From NCBI GenBank assembly GCA_004151065.3, contig NWUY0304020715.1, positions 1-11,038 of the forward strand: 11,038 bases of DNA, in the 5' to 3' direction. This stretch comes from Larix sibirica. Lineage: Eukaryota; Streptophyta; Pinopsida; Pinales; Pinaceae. Numbering within the stretch: position 1 is the first letter of the stretch; the number at the start of each line of letters is the position of its first letter. The notes under the pieces are model-generated. The model saw only the letters and a program-made list of their open reading frames with translations. It was not told the DNA's origin and searched no databases. A program made the position numbers and the translations under genes. Below are positions 1 through 7,640 of the stretch, piece after piece.

Positions 1-2014
1 GAGTTCTGTTATTTCTGCTATCTTGTGTGTTTTCATTAATTAAATATTGCAGGTTCTTCACATTCTCTTTGGTAACTGTTTTTCCATCTATTGGAGTTCA
101 TGGTCAATTGCAGTTTTGGGCTTGAATATTATTGTGACATGACCATCATCCTGCTCCATCATATGGAATGGTCCCTATGCCAACATTGATTCCTTGGCTT
201 CTTCCTATGCTTCTGTTGGTATTGTAGGATGTGATGTTTGTGGTTCTATTCCTAAGCAGTCAATGTATGCCCTTGTGGGGTTGGTGGATTTTGTAATGGG
301 GTCGACTACTTTGGGGTAGACTATGGTGGATCCGACTGTGGTGAAGCTAATTGTGGTTCTTGAATAATCGGTGTTGGCAATGGAGGTACTGATTCTTGTG
401 TCAACTCAACATGTTAGGTAGCCACCAACTTGTTGACCATTGGTTTTCTAGATGTTCATGGTCAAGTTGGGACCTTAGGTGGTTTCATTGTGCTTTTCTT
501 TGGGTGTTCCTTGAATGTCCCCTATGTTTGGATTTCTACCTGCAATTGTTGTCATGGCATTGATGCTTATTTCTTTTTCTCTTGTCATTGCTTGCATTTA
601 GTCGATGCCAACACTTGAATCCATGATTAGTTTCCCTCCTTTTCTTGTTTTCAAGTAGATTTGGTACCTTCTATTGATGATAATAATTTTACATCCACCA
701 GTTCCATGTGCTTCTTTAGCTTCGATTGATCCTAGTTGATAGGTCATGTTGTGGGGATATTTATTTGTGGGTCACCTCCCATTTTCTCACTAGACTCATT
801 GGTATGGAATGTTGTTTATTTTGTCTTATTTAATCCTATTGTACTCTTAATTAGAGTTAGTGCTATCAAATCCTTATGAAAAGTAAATGTAGTTGTGATA
901 TTTTTTCTTCCATTTCTTCTTCCAACTCCCCATTCTGAAGTGGATTTATGAATTGTTGCACTTCACCCCTTACTGATGGGGGCACCCTATATTCTATGTT
1001 TTATTTTCTTGATAAATCCATAAAAATCTAGTCAATTGATGGGTATTAGTCCAATTCTTCAGGATCCCTCCTGCCCCATGTACATATCACACTTTAGTGC
1101 AGTCCAAGTTGAGCTGGATATGAGCAGTTAATAGTAGGTTTTTCCTTAATTTTTGTGGTATGTGCCGTCATATGCATGCTACTTTTAAATTTTTGAACAA
1201 ATGAGAAAAAATTTCATTCAGGATGAGGCCAATGGTCGATCCTATCCATCTGGTTAAAAATCATTGGAGGTTTATCATAGCCAGCACAATCTCTGATGTT
1301 AACATTGGTTCTCCAACTAGTAAGATTCTTAACATTGCTATCCAAATCAACAAGGATGGATATCTAATTGCTTTAATTGTTTCCTAACATTCTCATAGTT
1401 TACTCTTATTAAGCCAACAACATCCTCAACCCAATTAAACACTTTCCCCTATTCTACAATCTTCTTGATTGCTTCAAGCATGGTGATCTTGATGTCTGTG
1501 GCTCGAACTGTTCTTGTTATGCAAAGAAAATATTGATGTCAACCCATTTGATCCTAGAATGTTTCACCATACTAATTGTAAGTCCCTTTGAGTTTTTAAT
1601 ATGATGTGACCCTGTGAATTCCTCTACCAACGCTAATGGTTGAGTCATGATCTGGACCAAGTCACTTAACATCAACAACACTTTTACTTGTCTGATTATG
1701 GCTACATTAATTTCCACTACTTCATCTATCCAAATACCCCCCCTTATGATATAATCAAAAGGAACCTTGTTTCCCATTCCTTTAACATGTGGAATCCTAA
1801 TATCAAAGGTGCATTGAGGTATGACTTGATACCCACTTTTTGCAGCATTCAAATTTCCTCACCCCATATTCCCTCGATCACAACCAATTATTAAATTCTT
1901 GACTCAGTTGTTGTCTTCTACTTTAGCTCACCGGACTTGGTCAATTCTCCTTTCCATATCAAATTGAAATGTGGTGTCTTCTCTATGTTTAGTTATGGAT
2001 TCTTTGTCACCCAT
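1..2014 (-). pseudogene. Long decayed extra ORF of unknown family downstream of integrase
   Basis: From a possible ATG at 2014 (MGDKESITKHRED) the minus strand reads as protein to the window edge, with stops and a few frameshifts. The best part is open for 111 codons (1852-1517), with KVPFDYIIRGGIWIDEVVEI and INVAIIRQVKVLLMLSDLVQ. In a second frame at about 1505-1360 come KITMLEAIKKIVE and VNYENVRKQLKQLD, a likely short coiled coil. Near 1230-1080 are WPHPE and CTWGRRDPEELD. Lys/Thr/Asn-rich sequence follows (about 660-420), then a Pro/Gln/Thr-rich run (SVPPLPTPIIQEPQLASPQS, about 400-330) and GPFHMMEQDDGHVTIIFKPK (about 175-115). No signal peptide or membrane segment stands out. I do not recognise the family. 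Its place after pol matches env-like or additional ORFs of some plant Ty3/Gypsy lineages; it could also belong to a neighbouring element. The C-terminus is off the window. Confidence 0.55.
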
Positions 2015-2643
2015 TTTGAGGTTTTATTATTGAGTCTACCACTCCCTTAATATTTGGTGGCATTGTTACTATATGGGTTCCTTCTGTTGCTTTTTCTTTT
2101 GCTATGATATTCACTCTGCTCTTGTTTTCACTATGCTCTATTCTTCTCTCTACTCGGTGTTTCAACACACAATTTATCAAAAGAGTTTCAATGCATATGA
2201 TTTGGTGTATTTATGGTTGATTTTGGTAATGACTCAACTTATGAAATTTTTAATGTTTTAATCAATGTGGATTTGATCATGTGATATTCTTAAATGATGA
2301 CAGTAGTGGTATTATTGGTATTATCTATACTGTCATTACTTGATTATCATTCTTTTTAACTCCATGTTTGTTTCTAGTTTCTGGTCAACTAGTGTATCGC
2401 TTACTTTGGTCGATATTCTTGGTTAATGGAGTGCCCACTTAATATTTCCTTGTTACTTCTGTCGAACGCCTATATTCCTTATATAGATGGTCACTCATTC
2501 GACAACCCAAGGCCAATTTTCACTGATTCGATTATTCATTCATTTGTCATTATTGCTTAAGTTGCCTACAACTACTTTACAGTTTTTATATCCAACTTAC
2601 TCATTTTTCAAACTCCTCTCTCTCTCTCTCTCTTATGATATTT
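2015..2643. other. Stretch between integrase stop and the extra ORF, no clear gene
   Basis: No coding sequence is convincing here. The minus strand is purine-rich, with a GA tract just after the integrase stop (see 2613-2634), a TATA-like TCTATATAA at 2487-2479 and a small inverted repeat (ATGACAGTA at 2297-2305 against TACTGTCAT at 2328-2336). Near the left end the minus strand is A-rich and could encode NIIAKEKATEG and MPPNIKGVVDSII (ATG at 2063-2061), one frame off the extra ORF, so that ORF may begin a little earlier than 2014. Part of a downstream LTR could be hidden here, but without its partner in the window this cannot be shown. Confidence 0.4.
2613..2634. repeat. (CT)n / (GA)n tract, possible polypurine tract of the host element
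   Basis: The plus strand has a nearly pure CT dinucleotide run. On the element strand this is a GA purine run that starts about ten bases after the integrase stop codon. A polypurine tract is expected shortly before the downstream LTR, so this is a candidate primer site for second-strand synthesis. It may equally be an ordinary microsatellite, since a simple dinucleotide run is unusual for a polypurine tract. Confidence 0.45.
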
Positions 2644-3800
2644 CTATATACGATACTTTTTTAGTCGAGCACCACTTATTACTTTGGCAAGTAGTTGATC
2701 TTGTAGTGATTTTAGTTGTACTTCCCCAGTCAATCTTATATCTTCTACAACATAAGGCCCAAGCCTTGTTGTTTTAGTAGATTCTTTGGTTTGTCTTTTA
2801 CTCTATTGTCATACAGTAGTACTAAGTCCCCTATGGAGATATTTTTTTCCTTAAATTTGGTCATGCCATGCTTTCTATTAGTATTTTTGTATCTCTTGAT
2901 GGTGAAGCGAATTCAGCTAATCCTCTCCCATTTTATGTAATTGAAATTGTTGTTCGTTTGTTGCTTTCATTGTGATAAGTCGAAGGACTTAGGTAACCTA
3001 GTTGGTGTTTTTGTCAAAAATGTAGGTGGAAAACTTCTTCTTGGCCATATACTATTTTAAATGGTGTTTGACTCGTCAATCTCATATATGTTATTATTTA
3101 TTCCCATAGCACAGCATGAATCTGATCATCCTAGTCATCTAAGTTACTATCACATATTTTTTCTAATCCTTTTGTTAGTATTTTGTTAAAAGATTCACTT
3201 TGAACCATTTGATTGGGGGTGGTAGGAACTTCTTTTATAATTATTGATTATGAATTCCTTTAGTAATATTTCAATTGTTTTGTTTATAAAATGTGTCCTT
3301 GTATCACTTATCAAGACGGGGGAACAATTGAATCTAGTAATTATATTTTCATAGATAAATTTCGCAACGACTTCTTTTGTGCAATATTCAATTGGTTCAT
3401 CCTCTACCCATTTTGTTAAATATTCTTCTCCTATAATGATATATCTTGCCCCTATCCTTCTTCCTTATTTAGGGAATGGTCCTATAAATTCAATTTCCCA
3501 TATATCAAAAGGTAGGTTGGGATTGATCGATACTAATGGAATATCATCATGCTTGAGTGGTCGACCAAGTCACTGACATTTATCACACTGAATTGATATC
3601 ATTCAAAAATCCTTATGTAAAGTGGGCCACCATAATCCATCCTATAAAAAATTATTTATTGCAGTGTCAACACGGTAGTGTCCTTCGAATAGTCCTACAC
3701 ATGCTTCATTAATGATTTCTTTCCTTTCATACTCAAGCGCACACCTTATGAGGATATCATCAAGCCCTCTCTTAAATAGGTATCCATTGATTAGTAATGG
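2644..3800 (-). pseudogene. pol: Integrase with GPY/F module (decayed, pol C-terminus)
   Basis: In order on the minus strand: NGYLFKRGLDD (about 3785-3755); the zinc-binding HHCC region with EACVGLFEGHY, GLWWPTLHKD and CDKCQ (3690-3570), where the first His is Cys; WEIEFIGP with Glu at the first catalytic position (3491-3489); RYIII and LTKWVEDEPIEYCT; LISD with the second catalytic Asp at 3305-3303; YHPQSNG; and a Glu codon at 3196-3194 giving a 35-residue spacing to that Asp plus one extra base. Next come NKIL, TSQTPFKIVYGQEE (about 3060-3020) and the GPY/F module RLGPYVVEDI at 2760-2746, ending LKKYRI then stop at 2646-2644. The protein would insert cDNA into chromosomes. Frameshifts, several stops and the altered catalytic residue show it is inactive. 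No chromodomain follows. Confidence 0.93.
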
Positions 3801-3949
3801 TAGCAACCTTCATTTCCATTATATCTTTATTTTTCTTCGACATATTAGCCGATATTGTTCCTTCTTGTAGGAATTCGACTATGTGAGTTAAATCTACTAG
3901 GGATGCTTCTATTCTAAGTATATTTGCATGTTGGAGGTCATCCTCAATT

Positions 3950-4470
3950 CTTGTTGGATCTTCTATGAATTTTAGTCTTCATAAATGGTTTGGTCCCATT
4001 AGGATTCTTTCATGGATAGACTATGAATTCAAATTCATTTTCTTGTAGTAACAATGACAATCCACAAATATTTCCTTGGTGCACTAGTTTCTTCACTAGG
4101 TACTTGAGTGCTTGGTGATCAGTGTAAAACATAAATGGATTCACTAATAGGAAATTTTGGTATTTATGTAAAGAAAAATCATCCATAAGTTTTCTCTTTC
4201 AGTTGTTGAATAATTCATTTCAACCTTATTTAGTTCTCAATTGGCATAGGCTAATGTATAATTGAAGTTATCCTCCCATGGTTGTGCTAGGATAGGTCCA
4301 ATTGCTATGCCCGATGTGTCAATATGGATGTGAAATTTATTCATCTAGATAGGAAATCATAGTATCATTGTTTTGACTAATTTTGTTTTTACATTTCGAA
4401 CAACTTGTTACACTCCTTCATCCATTTAAATTATATATCTATCTTTAGGATTTCTTCCATAAGATAAGTT
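3950..4470 (-). pseudogene. pol: RNase H domain (decayed)
   Basis: The segment FHIHIDTSGIAIGPILAQPW at about 4340-4281 is the first RNase H block, with the catalytic Asp codon at 4320-4318. The FMFYTDHQALKYLV block, with the Asp codon at 4120-4118, follows at about 4137-4096, and a FEFIV segment typical of the domain end follows near 4030. RNase H removes the RNA template during cDNA synthesis. Stops and frame changes separate the blocks. Only about 250 bases of linker separate its end from the integrase zinc-binding region, too little for the extra archaeal-type RNase H found in the Tat lineage; that argues against Tat, by inference. Confidence 0.85.
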
Positions 4471-4951
4471 ATGTTAGAATGATTTCTTATGAACTTCCTG
4501 TAATAACTTGTATGGCCCAAGAATACTCGTATCTGCTTCTGGTTAATATGGGGATTCAAGTTGAGTATTAATTTTACTTTTGTTGAGTCGACTTTTCAAT
4601 ACCATCCTTACACACTACATGACCTAGTAGTACTCCTATGGGTGCAACGCTTATACATTTCTTTATATTCAAGGAAAATTGGATTTATCAACAATGTTTA
4701 AGCATTAGGTAGAGACAATGGAGGTGATCCTCTAGGAGGATGTATATTGTTTAATCATCAAAATATATTTCCATGTTCTTGTACATATATTCTTGAAAGG
4801 ATTTTACTATGATTCTAGAGAGCACATTAGGTGTGTTTTTTAACCTAAAGGGTATACTATCTATAAGCAGATGATCTGAATTTTGTAACAAAAGTTGTCT
4901 TTTGTTGGTCTTCTCTAGCAATAACAACTTGATTTTATCTTGAAAATAAAT
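4470..4951 (-). pseudogene. pol: Reverse transcriptase, C-terminal half (continues after the insertion)
   Basis: Reading resumes at 4951 on the minus strand with FQDKIKL, then IPFRLKNTPNVLSRIIVKSF (family motif P-F-G-L-x-N-A-P-x-x-F) and the catalytic YFDD box at 4765-4754. A stop follows directly at 4753-4751, where the family usually has Trp. After it, in broken frames, come NIKKCISVAPIGVLLGHVVC and FLGHTSYYRKFIRN, the thumb and connection motifs of Ty3/Gypsy reverse transcriptase. Together with 7250-6852 this accounts for most of the domain; only a few residues around the insertion site (the D-G-x-S-G-Y region) are not clearly seen. Confidence 0.9.
4947..4951. repeat. Target-site duplication, left copy (TAAAT)
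   Basis: Five bases directly before the TG of the left LTR. The partner is CAAAT at 6852-6856, just after the terminal CA of the right LTR. Four of five bases agree, and five bases is the usual duplication length for plant LTR retrotransposons. Confidence 0.6.
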
Positions 4952-5310
4952 TGTTAGAGTAAATAACCCTCCTAGAGCATGTCCTGATGAGTCTAATGGG
5001 CCAAACCACACTCAAATCCACCTCCTAAGTAAGCCATCAATCAAAGCCCTAGTTTTTGGGATCCTTTCATGATTTGAGGGCGCATTGCATGGTTTGGGGC
5101 ATTTTTTCCTTGATTTAAGAAGGAGTTTAGTTAGAACTATATTCACTCCACTAATTTAGTTCTAACTGAACCATAACACTCATTATCACCCCAGTTAATT
5201 CAATAGATCCCCATTTCAGTGATTTTAGGAACATGCATGGTCTTAGTCAGTTAATTGAGTGATTAGTGAGTTCCTTAATTAATTAACTCAATATAGGAGT
5301 GCATGCATGG
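4952..5310 (+). repeat. Left LTR of the nested element (shared part)
   Basis: This segment aligns with 6207-6577 along its whole length. Shared landmarks include CACTCAAATCCACCTCC, ATGATTTGAGGGCGCATT, CTCCACTAATTTAGTTCTAA, GATTAGTGAGTTCCTTAATT and TAGGAGTGCATGCATGG. Differences are mostly single bases plus a few short indels, including about ten extra bases after TTCTAACT in the right copy. Beyond 5310 the similarity to the right LTR stops abruptly. If the weak primer-site match at 5597 is real, the full left LTR would be 645 bp, equal to the right one, but its second half would be a different sequence. Confidence 0.85.
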
Positions 5311-5362
5311 CTAATTAGTTTAATTAATGAAGGATTTTGCAGTCCCCAAAGAAGGCTTTTGA

Positions 5363-5563
5363 AGCCACCAAAGAGCCCAGTTATAGTACTCATTTGCAGC
5401 AATCAAGAAGTGCAATTGCAACCATTGAAGGAGTGCTAATTTATAACCATCAAAGAAGTGTACTTGCATCCATTAAAAGGATCATTTGTATCCATCAATG
5501 AGTGATTTTTCATCCATCAAAGAACTCATTTACAACCATTAGAGAGCTCTTTTGTAGCCATGG
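5363..5563 (+). repeat. Degenerate 22-bp tandem repeat array in the nested element
   Basis: About eight units follow each other, each starting with a variant of AACCATCAAAGA or ATCCATCAAAGA and ending with a variant of CATTTGC. Unit starts are 5363 (35 bp, with extra bases), 5398 (22), 5420 (25), 5445 (23), 5468 (22), 5490 (22), 5512 (22) and 5534 (22), then a partial unit at 5556. Units differ by several substitutions each. The array does not read as an open frame of repeats because 22 is not a multiple of three. It lies exactly where the left LTR loses similarity to the right one. It could be a 5' leader array of the element or a later local expansion. Confidence 0.8.
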
Positions 5564-5596
5564 ATCTCCAATATCCCCAGCTCAGTTGCTACGTAG

Positions 5597-5612
5597 TTGG
5601 TATACTAGATCC
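5597..5612 (+). other. Weak candidate primer-binding site
   Basis: TTGGTATACTAGATCC resembles the usual plant initiator-Met tRNA primer site (TGGTATCAGAGC) in its first six bases and is out of register after that. Its position would make the left LTR exactly as long as the right LTR (645 bp). The match is poor, and the sequence just before it does not resemble the end of the right LTR, so this is tentative. Confidence 0.25.
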
Positions 5613-5785
5613 AGTCTTGTTGAAGGAGGCTTTTGAAGCTTCACAACTCATGTCCTATGATGACTTATTCACATACATTCATAAGATGAAATAGACCATT
5701 GGAGAGATTGTCCCACATTAGTTTCTTGTTGCAAAATACCTCCAAATTTTTTTCTCATTCTCCAAATCTACAACCTTTACTCTTA
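5613..5785 (+). other. Nested-element leader, no recognisable coding sequence
   Basis: Between the tandem repeats and the pol relic one short frame reads MSYDDLFTYIHKMK before a stop (about 5650-5692); it might be a gag crumb, but nothing supports that. TTACTCTTACAG just before 5790 looks like a splice acceptor but adjoins decayed pol sequence. Confidence 0.3.
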
Positions 5786-6030
5786 CAGGTCACCATGTTC
5801 CGCACAAAAGCTTCAAGGGATTTTCTCCATTTGAAGCAAGGAGTGGTGAAGAACCACCATTCAAGCACTTCAAAGTGTTTGGATCTCGTGAATGAGATCA
5901 CATGCACTTCAAAATAAATAGGAGTTCACAAAGGTTTGCATGGATCTTAATAAATACCTTTACTGAGGAACAATTCACCCAGTTGAGCGCTTCTTTGGGA
6001 GTAAAGGGATTTTATGAGGAGGCTCCTTAA
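5786..6030 (+). pseudogene. pol: Copia pol relic: integrase segment joined to RNase H tail
   Basis: The frame starting at CAC 5791 reads HVPHKSFKGFSPFEARSGEE and then FKHFKVFGS, the conserved integrase block of Ty1/Copia elements (T-P-x-E-A-x-x-G-x-x-P, then H-x-x-x-F-G). A stop follows at about 5894. The same frame then gives FAWILINTFTEEQFTQL and ASLGVKGFYEEAP, ending in TAA near 6028. The second part resembles the end of Copia RNase H (A-D-I-x-T-K-x-L-x-x-x-x-F-x-x-L-x-x-x-L-G-V). Between them the rest of integrase, the reverse transcriptase and most of RNase H are missing, so a large internal deletion joined the two ends at about 5895-5940. The frame is preserved across the junction apart from the stop. 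The encoded fragment has no expected enzyme activity. Confidence 0.75.
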
Positions 6031-6195
6031 AGTCTTCCTTTTACATTCTCCTTTATGGGGGGGGTTCCCAATGGGTTTTTTCCCTCTTTTCCAACTTTCA
6101 TATAATTTATTTGTTTTTATGTACATGGGTACCTATTATGGCTTAAAATTGTTGGGAGCCATTTTATTTACTTAGTTATTTTTACCTATTTAGGC
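6031..6195 (+). other. Nested-element 3' untranslated stretch
   Basis: T-rich non-coding sequence between the pol relic stop and the polypurine tract, with an eight-G run at 6057-6064. I see no coding signal and no stable hairpin in it. Confidence 0.5.
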
Positions 6196-6206
6196 TTATG
6201 GAGGGG
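6196..6206 (+). other. Polypurine tract of the nested element
   Basis: A short purine-rich run ending GGAGGGG abuts the TG that begins the right LTR, where reverse transcription would prime plus-strand DNA. It sets the orientation of the nested element as plus. A second G-run (eight G at 6057-6064) lies upstream after the pol relic but is not next to an LTR. Confidence 0.7.
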
Positions 6207-6851
6207 TGTTATAGTAAACAAACCTCCTATAACATGTCCTAATGAGTATACTGGGACAAATCACACTCAAATCCACCTCCCATGTCATCCATGAATCAAA
6301 ACCCTAGTTTTTAGGGAGCCTTCCATGATTTGAGGGCGCATTCCATGATTTGGGGGATGTTTTCATTGATTTAAGGAGGAGTTCAATTAGAACTAGATTT
6401 GCTCCACTAATTTAGTTCTAACTAAACACTAGATAACCCATAACACTTATTAGCACACCAGTTAAGTTGGAAGCACCCCATTTGAGTGATTTTAGGAAAA
6501 TGCATGGTATTATTCAATTGAATAAGTGATTAGTGAGTTCCTTAATTAGTTAACTCAGTATAGGAGTGCATGCATGGTTGATTGGGGTTATCTGCTCTAA
6601 ATTAATCCTGAATATCCCTCTCTGCATGGCATGGACAATTAAAATTTCCCTCCAAACTAATTCCAATTGTCTCTCTCTATATTGTAATTATCTCCTCTCA
6701 TTCAGTCAATGAACTTGATCATTCTTTTCTCTTCCATTATGAGTTTCTTATGTAATAATTAATGTTATCCATTTATTACATTATGGTTTGATGGGTTATT
6801 TGTTTCTCATTGCATATCTAGTTAGTTTATGTAACTAGATCTATACATGCA
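6207..6851 (+). repeat. Right LTR of the nested element
   Basis: It starts TGTTATAG directly after a purine tract and ends ATACATGCA, just before the CAAAT flank and the resumed reverse transcriptase coding sequence of the host element. The first 371 bases match the left repeat. The remaining 270 or so (from about 6578) have no counterpart elsewhere in the window and are pyrimidine-rich, with TCTCTCTCTATATTG near 6668-6685 as a possible TATA region. An LTR carries the promoter and poly(A) signals of the element; neither can be pinned down with confidence. Confidence 0.8.
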
Positions 6852-6856
6852 CAAAT
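6852..6856. repeat. Target-site duplication, right copy (CAAAT)
   Basis: Five bases directly after the right LTR, matching TAAAT at 4947-4951 except for the first base. The host element coding sequence resumes immediately beyond it. Confidence 0.6.
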
Positions 6857-7250
6857 ATTATATCAATATGTAAAGGAATAACATTCATGGCATGCAACTT
6901 CATTTATAATTTCATCTACGAATGGGGTGGGAAATGGATCCGTAAGAGTGAGTTTACTTAACCCTCTAAAATCATTGCAAATATGTATTAATTTTAGATC
7001 ATATTTCTTGGGTTGAATAACCATAAGGCTATCCCATTTTGATTGATCGATTAGATAGATAATTATTTCTACTAACATACTGCCAATTTCCTTATTTACA
7101 ATTTCTTTGTATTTATGGGCTAATTTATATGGGTGTTTCTTTACTAGTTTTGCATCTAGTATGAGATCAATTTTCATGTCACCCTTCCCTTCTACCAATC
7201 CTTTTAAGTCCTTGTAACCCATGGAAAATATGTCTTGATATTCTTTAAGT
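6852..7250 (-). pseudogene. pol: Reverse transcriptase, N-terminal half (interrupted)
   Basis: An open frame from about 7250 reads EYQDIFSMGYKDLKGL, then a segment matching the fingers of Ty3/Gypsy reverse transcriptase. Visible blocks are QSKWDSLMVIQPKK, HICNDFRGLSKL (the family usually has R-I-C-V-D-F-R-K-L; the catalytic Asp is kept) and DPFPTPFVDEIIN, and it stops in ECYSFTY. In intact relatives the next block is the D-G-x-S-G-Y-x-Q-I motif; here the reading runs into the right end of the nested element at 6851. The enzyme copies element RNA into cDNA in the particle. The open length of about 119 codons is long for this window, so this part has few nonsense changes. The remaining half is at 4951-4470. 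Confidence 0.9.
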
Positions 7251-7640
7251 CATTTATTTCAGTTGTTTGTTGATTTGACTAGTAGTCTCCTATCTTAGCC
7301 ATTTTTGGTTAATCATCATTGAAAATGTTGATTCCCTTATTTTTATGTTTACATCCATCCATTACGTTGCTTTTGAGTAATCTTTATTCCATTTTCCCTC
7401 TTTAAATTCGTTATATGCTTAGGGATTCAATTCATTATTTTTGTCATCATCTACATCAACTAATGTTAATATTAATCGAACTACCTTGATCCGCTGCAAT
7501 ACCATCACATGGTCCCTTTCCCATCTAAAGACTTTTCGCAAAATATTTTTAGTCTCTGGATTTATCCTTCTTAGTATTGCATATTTTTTATTTTCTTCTT
7601 GGTAAATGATTCAGTTACAGGTCAAACTCAACATCATGTC
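7250..7640 (-). pseudogene. Linker upstream of reverse transcriptase, protease not recognisable
   Basis: Short coding-like pieces appear in shifting frames, for example WERDHVMVLQRIKVVR and LVDVDDDKNNELNP near 7540-7420. They are followed, just before the reverse transcriptase, by an acidic run ending in KEYQDIFSMGYKDLKG, which is the usual lead-in to Ty3/Gypsy reverse transcriptase. The expected aspartic protease would lie in or before this interval; I see no D-T/S-G motif. Nothing else is recognisable, and the frame changes at least every 100 bases or so. Confidence 0.4.

Larger units (their letters stand above)
4952..6851 (+). mobile_element. Nested, internally deleted Ty1/Copia-type LTR retrotransposon
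   Basis: The insert splits the minus-strand reverse transcriptase gene. It begins with TGTTAGAG at 4952, and a second copy of the same sequence begins with TGTTATAG at 6207. The right copy is preceded by a purine run and ends at 6851 in CA, giving the TG...CA ends typical of LTRs. Flanks are TAAAT (4947-4951) and CAAAT (6852-6856), a 5-bp duplication with one mismatch. A plus-strand pol relic inside it has Copia-type integrase sequence. At about 1.9 kb with no gag, protease or reverse transcriptase it is a non-autonomous deletion derivative. By eye its repeats are about 80-85% identical in the shared part, so the insertion is old, though younger than the host element. Confidence 0.88.

Noticed and set aside
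1688-1894. Plus-strand 68-codon open frame
   Set aside because: It lies antisense to the best-preserved, stop-free part of the extra ORF and has no motif.
2073-2940. Three T-rich plus-strand open frames suggesting small membrane proteins
   Set aside because: They are Phe/Leu/Ser-rich because the minus strand is purine-rich; part overlaps the integrase GPY/F region on the minus strand.
3379-3576. Plus-strand 65-codon open frame
   Set aside because: It is the complement of the integrase core, where the minus strand has clear family motifs.
3800-3950. Possible second (archaeal-type) RNase H as in the Tat lineage
   Set aside because: The interval between RNase H and the integrase zinc-binding region is too short, and no second Asp/Glu motif set is visible.
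4751-5011. An 86-codon minus-strand open frame taken as one gene
   Set aside because: It is chimeric: codons from 5011 to 4952 read through the antisense of the nested left LTR, and only 4951-4751 is reverse transcriptase.
5363-5563. Tandem repeats considered as a CRISPR array
   Set aside because: Units are contiguous and degenerate, with no unique spacers, and the context is a plant retroelement.
5775-5790. TTACTCTTACAG as a splice acceptor for a host exon
   Set aside because: What follows is a broken Copia integrase fragment, not a host exon, and no matching donor is evident.
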